Below, one piece after another: positions 1 to 5,334 of a stretch of DNA of 8,710 bases. Where the stretch lies: positions 1 to 8,710 of the forward strand of contig CAZTIH010000111.1 in NCBI GenBank assembly GCA_964613675.1, written 5' to 3'. Positions within the stretch are counted from its first letter, which is position 1. Every line of letters starts with the position of its first letter. The notes under the pieces were generated by a model. The model had not been told where the DNA came from, did not search any database, and saw only the letters and a list, made by a program, of their open reading frames with translations. Origin of the DNA: DAIUCA01 sp964613675 (lineage in GTDB: Bacteria > Pseudomonadota > Gammaproteobacteria > Competibacterales > Competibacteraceae). The position numbers and the translations under genes are program-made.

Positions 1-438
1 GCGAATCTGTTCTCGGCGCGGGGCTACAACATCGAGAGTCTGGCCGTGGCCCCCACGGAAGATGCGTCGCTGTCCCGCCTAACCCTGGTGACGGAGGGGA
101 ACGATCAAGTTATTGAGCAGATTCTGAAACAGTTGAATAAGCTCATCGACGTGGTGAAAGTGACGGATTTAAGCGAAAGCCCCCACGTCGAACGGGAATT
201 GATGTTGATTAAGCTCCACGCTGAAACCGCCGCTCGGCGCGATGAACTGTTTCGGTTGATTCAGATTTTTGGTGGCCAAGTCTTTGATGTTACGGATACG
301 CTGTTTGGCGTTCAGATCGTGGCCGAAGGCAGTGATTTAGATCGCTTTGTGCAGGTGGTCGGGACAGAATCGATTATCGAAATGTCCCGCTCCGGTGCCT
401 TAGGAATGTCTCGCGGGACCAAAGCATTGCGCGTCTAA
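1..438 (+). CDS. ilvH: Acetolactate synthase small (regulatory) subunit, 5'-truncated by window edge
   Basis: This is the regulatory subunit of acetohydroxyacid synthase, which carries out the first common step of valine, leucine and isoleucine synthesis and confers valine feedback inhibition on the catalytic subunit. Frame 1 is open from base 1 and begins inside the ACT domain with the family signature LFSARGYNIESLAVAPTED, followed by SLSRLTLV. The C-terminal domain follows (ERELMLIKLHAE, then the IFGG and GVQIVAEG segments), ending SGALGMSRGTKALRV with TAA at 436-438. The 145 visible residues compare with about 163 for the family, so roughly 18 N-terminal residues, including the first ACT strand and part of the valine site, lie upstream. 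A GTG at 46 is internal, not the start. The catalytic subunit gene is expected just upstream, and ilvC follows after a terminator. Confidence 0.96.
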   Translation, partial: ANLFSARGYNIESLAVAPTEDASLSRLTLVTEGNDQVIEQILKQLNKLIDVVKVTDLSESPHVERELMLIKLHAETAARRDELFRLIQIFGGQVFDVTDTLFGVQIVAEGSDLDRFVQVVGTESIIEMSRSGALGMSRGTKALRV

Positions 439-455
439 TGGTTCTGTTGGCAATG

Positions 456-483
456 GGGGCGACATCCATCATCGCCCCTTTTT
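456..483 (+). terminator. Intrinsic terminator between ilvH and ilvC
   Basis: A perfect 7-bp GC-rich stem (GGGGCGA at 456-462, TCGCCCC at 472-478) encloses a 9-base loop and is followed at once by five T (479-483). It begins 17 bases after the ilvH stop and ends about 45 bases before the ilvC start. It should end, or partly end, the ilvH transcript. I see no convincing -35/-10 pair for ilvC between it and the ilvC start, so ilvC is either read through at a reduced level or has a promoter that overlaps ilvH. Confidence 0.85.
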
Positions 484-516
484 CTATTCTGAAAACCCTT
501 TATTTTCCATAACAAC

Positions 517-520
517 GAGG
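517..520 (+). promoter_or_regulatory. Ribosome binding site of ilvC
   Basis: GAGG at 517-520 lies 8 bases before the ATG at 529. The upstream in-frame GTG at 520 overlaps this site and therefore cannot be the start it serves, which decides for the ATG at 529. Confidence 0.75.
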
Positions 521-528
521 TGCATCTC

Positions 529-1545
529 ATGCAGGTTTTTTACGATAACGACGCCGATTTATCGCTTATCAAAAGCAAGACCGTCGCGGTCATTGGTTAC
601 GGTTCTCAAGGGTACGCCCATACCAACAATCTCCATGAATCGGGCGTCAATGTGATTGTGGGACTGCGGCCCGGGTCGCCTTCCGCCGTGAAAGCCGAAA
701 CGGCAGGTCTCAAGGTCATGCCCGTCGTCGAAGCCGTCAAAGCCGCCGATTTCGTCATGATCCTGACCCCAGACGAGCATCAGGCCAAGCTCTACCGCGA
801 CGACATCGCGCCTCACATCAAACAAGGTGCCACCCTCGCATTTGCCCACGGTTTCAATATCCATTTCGGTCAAATTGAGCCCCGTACGGATCTCGATGTC
901 GTCATGATCGCGCCCAAAGGCCCCGGTCACACCGTTCGCGCCACCTACACCAAAGGCGGCGGCGTCCCCTGTCTCATCGCCATCGCGCAAAATGCGACGG
1001 GTAAAGCACGTGAATTAGCACTGTCCTATGCGTCCGCGATTGGCGGCGGTCGGGCTGGGATCATCGAAACCACCTTCCGCGAAGAAACCGAAACCGATCT
1101 GTTTGGCGAGCAAGTCGTGTTATGTGGCGGTACAACGGCTTTAGTGCAGGCAGGCTTTGAGACGCTGGTTGAAGCGGGTTACGCCCCCGAAATGGCTTAT
1201 TTTGAGTGTCTGCACGAACTCAAACTCATCGTCGATCTGATGTACGAGGGCGGGATTGCCAACATGCGTTATTCCATCAGCAACACCGCTGAATATGGCG
1301 ACGTGACCCGTGGCCCGCGCATCATCACCGAACAAACAAAAGCCGAGATGGCCCGCATTCTGAAAGAGATTCAGACGGGGGAATTTGCGAAGGAATTTGT
1401 GTTGGAAAATCAAGCAAATGCCCCAACCCTTAAAGCACGGCGGCGGTTGTCTCGTGAACACTCCATCGAAGTCGTAGGGGAAAAGCTCCGCGAGATGATG
1501 CCGTGGATTAAGGCCAATCGTTTAGTCGATCAGAGCAAAAATTAG
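529..1545 (+). CDS. ilvC: Ketol-acid reductoisomerase (NADP+), class I
   Basis: This cytoplasmic enzyme converts acetolactate or acetohydroxybutyrate to the dihydroxy acid by Mg2+-dependent alkyl migration and NADPH reduction, the second step of branched-chain amino acid synthesis. At 338 residues it has the short class I length. The Rossmann fold begins VAVIGYGSQGYAH (residues 19-31). The cofactor loop GLRPGSPS (45-52) has Arg47 and serines 50 and 52, as expected for binding the NADPH phosphate. AHGFNIHF (106-113) supplies His107. The helical domain holds the Mg2+ ligands in their usual positions: Asp190 and Glu194 (TDLFGEQ), Glu226 and Glu230 (ECLHE), with Ser251 contacting substrate. The ATG at 529 is preferred over the GTG at 520 because of the ribosome binding site. 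The order ilvH-ilvC is common in proteobacteria. Confidence 0.97.
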   Translation: MQVFYDNDADLSLIKSKTVAVIGYGSQGYAHTNNLHESGVNVIVGLRPGSPSAVKAETAGLKVMPVVEAVKAADFVMILTPDEHQAKLYRDDIAPHIKQGATLAFAHGFNIHFGQIEPRTDLDVVMIAPKGPGHTVRATYTKGGGVPCLIAIAQNATGKARELALSYASAIGGGRAGIIETTFREETETDLFGEQVVLCGGTTALVQAGFETLVEAGYAPEMAYFECLHELKLIVDLMYEGGIANMRYSISNTAEYGDVTRGPRIITEQTKAEMARILKEIQTGEFAKEFVLENQANAPTLKARRRLSREHSIEVVGEKLREMMPWIKANRLVDQSKN

Positions 1546-1583
1546 TCTCTTGAACCGCTAACCTTTCCCAGGGACGGGATTTT

Positions 1584-1589
1584 AAGGGG
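1584..1589 (+). promoter_or_regulatory. Ribosome binding site of the uracil-DNA glycosylase gene
   Basis: AAGGGG at 1584-1589 is 8 bases before the ATG at 1598. This well-placed site supports the long form of the protein, with its N-terminal extension, over an internal start such as the in-frame ATG at 1829, which has no such site. Confidence 0.6.
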
Positions 1590-1597
1590 CTGTCTTC

Positions 1598-2461
1598 ATG
1601 CAAAAACGCCAGTTACTCGCCCTAATGGGCCTAACCGTTTGGGTAAGACGCGAGCGTTTAGCTCCCCCAGCGACGATCTCCGCACCTGCAACCGTCCCCG
1701 TGCCCCAAACATCATTGCCCCCCCCACGCCCTACTTCGACGGTTGCTAAAACCTTAAAGACCCTCGCTAATCGCCATAAAACATCTCCACCGCGCCCATC
1801 TGAAGCCTCGCCCATTCAACCCATCAGAATGTCTATTCCCTCCACGACCGATTCGCTATTCAAAGCCCCCATTGATACCCGTGAACAGCGCATTGCTACA
1901 TCTGACTGGCCCCAATTAACCCAAGCGATTCAGGATTGCCGCGCCTGTGGACTGTGTTTGAGGCGACAACAGGTCGTTGTGGGGGCAGGCCATCCTCAAG
2001 CCGAGATTATGTGGATTGGCGAAGGCCCAGGCGCTGAAGAAGATAAAACGGGCGAACCCTTCGTAGGACGAGCAGGCCAACTTCTGAACGCCATGCTTGC
2101 CGCCATTCATCAGAATCGCGATACGATTTACATCGCTAATGCGGTGAAATGTCGCCCCCCAGACAATCGCACGCCCGACGCCCATGAAATCACGGCATGT
2201 CGGCCCTTTCTCAATCGCCAAATAGCGCTCATTCAACCCAAAGTCATTGTGGCACTGGGGCGAAGTGCGGCGACGGCGCTGTTGCAGACGCCAATCACCA
2301 TGCGAGAGGTACGGGGTAAATGGCTGGCATACCCCGTCGGCGACCGTCAAATTCCACTCCTCGTCACTTACCATCCCGCGTACTTGCTCCGTTCGCCCCT
2401 AGAAAAAGCGAAAGCCTGGGAAGATTTATGTACGCTACAGACCTTTTTACAGACCTTGTAA
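1598..2461 (+). CDS. Family 4 (4Fe-4S) uracil-DNA glycosylase with HolD-like N-terminal peptide
   Basis: This enzyme excises uracil from DNA as the first step of base-excision repair. The catalytic domain covers about residues 100-287. It shows motif A GEGPGAEEDKTGEPFVGRAG (141-160), the YIANAVKCRPP segment with the adjoining NR (178-191), and motif B HPAYLLR (259-265). Iron-sulfur ligands are probably Cys114, Cys117, Cys185 and Cys201, fitting the family pattern of CxxC followed by two cysteines 16 apart; Cys120 is extra. Family 4 enzymes are usually about 200-230 residues, but this one has about 100 residues in front. Residues 4-18 (RQLLALMGLTVWVRR) resemble the N-terminus of E. coli HolD, and residues 22-75 are a Pro/Ala/Thr-rich linker. 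The gene lies 52 bases after ilvC and 4 bases before rimI, the place holD occupies in E. coli. Glycosylase assignment is firm; the clamp-loader link is inference. Confidence 0.94.
   Translation: MQKRQLLALMGLTVWVRRERLAPPATISAPATVPVPQTSLPPPRPTSTVAKTLKTLANRHKTSPPRPSEASPIQPIRMSIPSTTDSLFKAPIDTREQRIATSDWPQLTQAIQDCRACGLCLRRQQVVVGAGHPQAEIMWIGEGPGAEEDKTGEPFVGRAGQLLNAMLAAIHQNRDTIYIANAVKCRPPDNRTPDAHEITACRPFLNRQIALIQPKVIVALGRSAATALLQTPITMREVRGKWLAYPVGDRQIPLLVTYHPAYLLRSPLEKAKAWEDLCTLQTFLQTL
1718..1725 (+). repeat. Run of eight C inside the glycosylase linker
   Basis: Eight consecutive C bases encode part of the Pro-rich linker between the HolD-like peptide and the glycosylase domain. Runs of this length can slip in replication or be misread in sequencing. 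The frame on both sides is coherent, so the length shown appears correct. Confidence 0.5.
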
Positions 2462-2465
2462 CGAC

Positions 2466-2948
2466 ATGAACTGGCAACTCTGCCCGTGGACCCTCGCCGA
2501 CTTACCTCAGCTTGCCGACCTCGAAATTCGCAGTCATCTCACGCCGTCCTGGACCGCCCGCCATTTTGCAGAACGTTACGAACAAGGCGATTTAGGTACG
2601 GTTGCGCGCAGTTCAGCGGGGGAAATTATGGGATTTTCCGTGTTATGGCTGATTCATGTGGCCAACGAAGCACACCTGCTCAATTTAGCGGTTCATCCGA
2701 CTTATTGGCGACGGGGATTAGGTCGGCAATTGCTCGAACATTGTCTGCAACAAGCCCAAACTCATTTTGCAGATGTGATTTTTCTGGAGGTACGGGACAC
2801 CAATCGCGCCGCACAAATGCTTTACGAAACGGCGGGATTTCACGAAATCGGTCGGCGCAAAAACTATTATCCCGCTCGTCCCCCGCACCCCGCGGAAGAC
2901 GCCATTATCATGGCCCGCGCCCTACTACGAGGAGTTGATTCCCTATGA
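2466..2948 (+). CDS. rimI: Ribosomal protein S18-alanine N-acetyltransferase (GNAT)
   Basis: This enzyme transfers acetyl from acetyl-CoA to the N-terminal alanine of ribosomal protein S18. It is a single GNAT domain of 160 residues (E. coli RimI is 148). The acetyl-CoA loop is LAVHPTYWRRGLGRQLL (74-90, R/Q-x-x-G-x-G type). The catalytic region is LEVRDTNRAAQMLYETAGF (107-125), whose Glu108 and Tyr120 match the proposed catalytic Glu and Tyr of E. coli RimI. The RimI-specific tail RRKNYYP and EDAIIM (130-149) distinguishes it from generic GNATs. It starts 4 bases after the glycosylase stop with no clear ribosome binding site, so translation is probably coupled. Its stop overlaps the next start (ATGA at 2945). 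Confidence 0.93.
   Translation: MNWQLCPWTLADLPQLADLEIRSHLTPSWTARHFAERYEQGDLGTVARSSAGEIMGFSVLWLIHVANEAHLLNLAVHPTYWRRGLGRQLLEHCLQQAQTHFADVIFLEVRDTNRAAQMLYETAGFHEIGRRKNYYPARPPHPAEDAIIMARALLRGVDSL
2930..2934 (+). promoter_or_regulatory. Ribosome binding site of the aspartic protease gene, inside rimI
   Basis: AGGAG at 2930-2934 lies in the last codons of rimI, 10 bases before the ATG at 2945. It supports the overlapping start chosen for the next gene. Confidence 0.6.
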
Positions 2949-3769
2949 TTTCGACGATCAGGTTATCGATCATCTCTTTATTCTTGCTGTTCGCGCTGCC
3001 CGTAAACGGCGCCGCGCAGTTGAATGGCGGACAGCTCCATGTCGATTTTGACGGCACGCCCTTGGATGAAGCTCTCGAACAGTTACAAACCCAAACCGGC
3101 ATCACTTTTGAGCTACGTTTTGTCCCACCGGAGGATGCGGCCCTCGATGGGCAATTTCGTCTCCCGTTGACCCAGGCCCTACGCCGACTTTTCACGGGGT
3201 TTAATTTTACGGGTCACTATCGCAACGGGCGGTTAGAGCGGGTGGTGATTATGAGTTTGAACGGCAGCGGAGCAGGGCTGTCCTCCACGCGCACCATTAC
3301 GCCCGAACAGTCGTCCGCCAACGGTGAGAGCACTCGTCCCGAAGTGTCGTTGCGGCGGGACAGCAGTGGTCACTATCGCGCCACCGCCCTCCTCAACGGC
3401 GCGGCATTTGGTTCGATGGTCGATACGGGCGCGACAGTGGTCACGGTGTCGATGGATGTGGCTCAAAATCTCGGGCTACCGCTGGGAATTCGTCGCATCA
3501 TCAACACGGCGAATGGCCCCGTCGAAGGTCACTCCACCCAATTGCAGAACGTGCAGATTGGAGACTTAAAGCGGGACAATGTAGAGGCCGTGGTCTTGCC
3601 CAGCCTTGAAAGTGGTCAGGTTTTGTTGGGAATGAACTTTTTGGGCGCATTTGAAATTCGCCAGCGCGATGATGTCCTCACATTGCGGGCACCTTCCAGC
3701 GATTTACCGTCGCCCTCGGTTCCCTTTTTACCGGGATTTGGGACCCCACCAACTTTTAATCGCCCGTGA
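2945..3769 (+). CDS. Secreted retropepsin-like aspartic protease with N-terminal STN domain
   Basis: The 274-residue protein begins with a signal peptide (MISTIRLSIISLFLLFALPV, predicted cleavage near residues 24-25), so it should act in the periplasm. Residues about 28-104 look like an STN (secretin/TonB short N-terminal) domain: a DFDGTPLDEALEQLQTQTGI block, then a short strand pair and the LTQALRRLFTGFNF block. Residues about 133-250 are a clan AA retropepsin-like domain: a MVDTGATVVTVS active-site loop with catalytic Asp160, the following helix DVAQNLGLPLG, and the second conserved block VLLGMNFLGAFEI (226-238). Each chain has one DTGA motif, so a dimer is needed for activity. A Ser/Thr-rich linker joins the domains and the C-terminus is a Pro-rich tail. 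Domain assignments rest on pattern recognition; the substrate is unknown. Confidence 0.85.
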   Translation: MISTIRLSIISLFLLFALPVNGAAQLNGGQLHVDFDGTPLDEALEQLQTQTGITFELRFVPPEDAALDGQFRLPLTQALRRLFTGFNFTGHYRNGRLERVVIMSLNGSGAGLSSTRTITPEQSSANGESTRPEVSLRRDSSGHYRATALLNGAAFGSMVDTGATVVTVSMDVAQNLGLPLGIRRIINTANGPVEGHSTQLQNVQIGDLKRDNVEAVVLPSLESGQVLLGMNFLGAFEIRQRDDVLTLRAPSSDLPSPSVPFLPGFGTPPTFNRP

Positions 3770-4758
3770 AATTCCGCGCTTTGTGGCTCCTCAGCGCAGG
3801 GTTGGGGATGGGATTCGTGTCGTCGGCTTTGGCAACCGATTTACCCGCTGTCAATCGAGAGAATTGGCCACGACGGGTGTTATTGGCGACCGCCGCGACG
3901 GGGAGTACTTACTTCACCTTGGGCGCGGGCATGGCTCATCGACTCAGTGAACGGTTGCAATTGCCCATTTCTGTCGAAACCACGGGGGGGTCGGCGCAAA
4001 ACGCGGCGCTCGTTCAAAATGGCGATATAGACGTGGGATTTGTCGCGCTTCCGTTGGCGTGGGATGCCTGGCGGGGACAGAGCCGCTTGGCGCCGGGGCT
4101 ACGTCACGAACGTTTGCGGGCGCTGTTTCCCTTGTACCCAACGCCCCTGGTATTAGCCATTCCCCCACACCGTGCCGTCACTCAGCTTGCCGATTTGCGG
4201 GGGCAAACCATCGGGCTTGGGGCACAGGGCGGGCCAGCAGATAGCTATTGGTCATTAGTTTTTGAGGCTTTGAACCTTCCGATTCAGGCGCGTTACAACG
4301 CCCGTCCCACGCAACGCCAGCAGTGGCAACAGGGTGAACTGGCCGCCTTAGGGCTGACCCTTAATGCCACGCGATTAGAGGAATTACATTCGGATTGGGG
4401 AGAAAGTGGTGTTCAATGGTTAGCGCCCGCTTCAGCGGAACAACAACGGTTATTACTTGAGCGAATGTTTTCGCCTTGGGTGCTTACTTCGGGACTCTTA
4501 ACGCCCCAACAGCCCGAATTAAGGACGGTCGCCTTGTGGCATTTCGCTGTTGCCCGAAACAGCTTACCAAATGACTTGGTGTACGAATGGCTCAACCTAG
4601 CGATCAATGACGAGCAAATCCTATCGCTACAACCTTCCTTATCCATCCTAAATAACGAAGCTATTCAAGAAAATCGCGCTATTCCTTACCATGCGGGGGC
4701 GGCGAGATTTTATGTCGAGCAGGGCATTACGCTCCCACCCGATTGGAGTGCATTGTGA
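3766..4758 (+). CDS. TAXI family TRAP transporter solute-binding protein, divergent
   Basis: This is a periplasmic binding protein of 330 residues with signal peptide MKFRALWLLSAGLGMGFVSS followed by ALA, cleaved near residue 23. TAXI features are the LLATAATGSTYFTLGAGMA opening (39-57), VETTGGSAQNAALVQNGDID (70-89) and the C-terminal IPYHAGAARFYVEQG (306-320). Family members bind small organic acids or amino acids for a TRAP permease. The pocket segments are atypical: the usual SGT-containing loop reads GLGAQGGPADS (150-160), and the usual G-x-x-DA block reads QGELAALGLTLNA (189-201). No TRAP membrane subunit lies in this window. The start is a GTG overlapping the protease stop (GTGA) with no ribosome binding site, so translational coupling is likely. 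Family call is fairly firm; ligand unknown. Confidence 0.85.
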   Translation: MKFRALWLLSAGLGMGFVSSALATDLPAVNRENWPRRVLLATAATGSTYFTLGAGMAHRLSERLQLPISVETTGGSAQNAALVQNGDIDVGFVALPLAWDAWRGQSRLAPGLRHERLRALFPLYPTPLVLAIPPHRAVTQLADLRGQTIGLGAQGGPADSYWSLVFEALNLPIQARYNARPTQRQQWQQGELAALGLTLNATRLEELHSDWGESGVQWLAPASAEQQRLLLERMFSPWVLTSGLLTPQQPELRTVALWHFAVARNSLPNDLVYEWLNLAINDEQILSLQPSLSILNNEAIQENRAIPYHAGAARFYVEQGITLPPDWSAL

Positions 4759-4775
4759 CCAAAATGCGCGACAGG

Positions 4776-4795
4776 CCCCGTCCTTTGGGGCGGGG
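4776..4795. terminator. GC hairpin between convergent genes, possible weak terminator
   Basis: CCCCGTCC and GGGGCGGGG can form an 8-bp stem with one G-U pair around a TTTG loop when read on the plus strand. It lies in the 52-base gap between the TAXI gene stop and the pilin stop. Neither strand has a T run directly after it (the minus strand has TTTT about 12 bases further on), so it may end transcripts only weakly or act as a 3'-end stabiliser. Confidence 0.4.
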
Positions 4796-4810
4796 AGAAT
4801 GTCAGCTGAA

Positions 4811-5251
4811 TTACCAGCAGCGAGCCGCATCGTAACCCGCCTGTGCATTCAAGACATCTCGTCGTCCTACACTGTCCAGGGTCAAAGTTCCACATTTATC
4901 GCGATTTTGACCCGCTAGCTCCGTCGGCACCGCTTGTAAGGTAAAGGTCGTTGCCGTCGGACCTGCGGCAAAGGAAATGGTGTAGTACGCCCGCCCTGTC
5001 CCATCATTGGGCGAGTCCGTGATAAAGGGATCTTCAATGGCATTTCCATCCCGATCTTGGTCGTAACGACCCGTCAGCGTGTAATTCCGCTCCATCATCT
5101 GCGCATTTTGAGTGAGAACGGTTTTAGCATCGGCACGCCGTCCGCTGTACACAAAATCTACATAAATCGGATACGCAATCCCCGCCAAAATCCCCACAAT
5201 CGACGCTGCGATCACGAGTTCCATTAATGTGAAGCCTGATTGGTGTTTCAT
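4811..5251 (-). CDS. pilE: Type IV minor pilin, PilE type, with a DxDxDG loop
   Basis: The protein is 146 residues with a class III (prepilin) leader MKHQSG, cleaved by PilD before Phe7. FTLMELVIAASIVGILAGIA follows, with the conserved Glu at mature position 5, and residues 7-28 form the membrane and packing helix. RRADAKTVLTQNAQMMERNY (38-57) and the LTGRY after it are typical of PilE minor pilins that help PilY1 prime pilus assembly. The C-terminal pair Cys120 and Cys145 probably forms the D-region disulfide. Residues 64-73 (DQDRDGNAIE) form an acidic DxDxDGxxxE loop typical of calcium sites. ATG at 5251 has a good ribosome binding site. It lies downstream of pilY1 on the same strand, separated by a terminator. 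Minor pilin is certain; the symbol follows from the neighbour. Confidence 0.9.
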   Translation of the reverse strand: MKHQSGFTLMELVIAASIVGILAGIAYPIYVDFVYSGRRADAKTVLTQNAQMMERNYTLTGRYDQDRDGNAIEDPFITDSPNDGTGRAYYTISFAAGPTATTFTLQAVPTELAGQNRDKCGTLTLDSVGRRDVLNAQAGYDAARCW

Positions 5252-5255
5252 AAAT

Positions 5256-5260
5256 ACCTC
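5256..5260 (-). promoter_or_regulatory. Ribosome binding site of the minor pilin gene
   Basis: On the minus strand GAGGT at 5260-5256 stands 4 bases (ATTT) before the ATG at 5251, within AGAGGTATTT. It confirms the short-leader start MKHQSG. Confidence 0.65.
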
Positions 5261-5289
5261 TAAGAAGTCCGCAGTTTGAGATCAACCGT

Positions 5290-5310
5290 AAAAACCCCGC
5301 CAAAGCGGGG
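5290..5310 (-). terminator. Intrinsic terminator after pilY1
   Basis: On the minus strand CCCCGC, loop TTTG and GCGGGG form a perfect 6-bp GC stem, extendable by weaker pairs, followed directly by TTTTT. It begins about 24 bases after the pilY1 stop and lies about 40 bases before the pilin start, separating the two pilus genes. I found no good promoter in the remaining bases ahead of the pilin, so read-through probably supplies it. Confidence 0.85.
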
Positions 5311-5334
5311 CTTATTTCACCGTAGAATTAGCGG

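Noticed and set aside
484..516. Promoter for ilvC between the terminator and the start (TATTCT and TATTTT as -10 candidates)
   Set aside because: Neither has a -35 element at proper spacing.
559..990. 143-codon open frame on the minus strand inside ilvC
   Set aside because: It lies fully antisense to ilvC, has low-complexity Gly/Asp/Val content set by ilvC codons, and shows no recognisable domain or ribosome binding site.
1566..1583. Possible terminator after ilvC (TCCC, loop, GGGA, TTTT)
   Set aside because: The stem is only 4 bp and it runs into the ribosome binding site of the next gene; too weak to call.
2486..2938. 150-codon plus-strand open frame overlapping rimI in another frame
   Set aside because: rimI has clear GNAT motifs in its own frame; this frame gives Arg/Ser-rich sequence with no family resemblance.
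5258..5289. Promoter for the minor pilin (TTGATC with TAGAGG 17 bases on, minus strand)
   Set aside because: The -10 match is poor and it overlaps the ribosome binding site, so the transcript would lack a usable leader.
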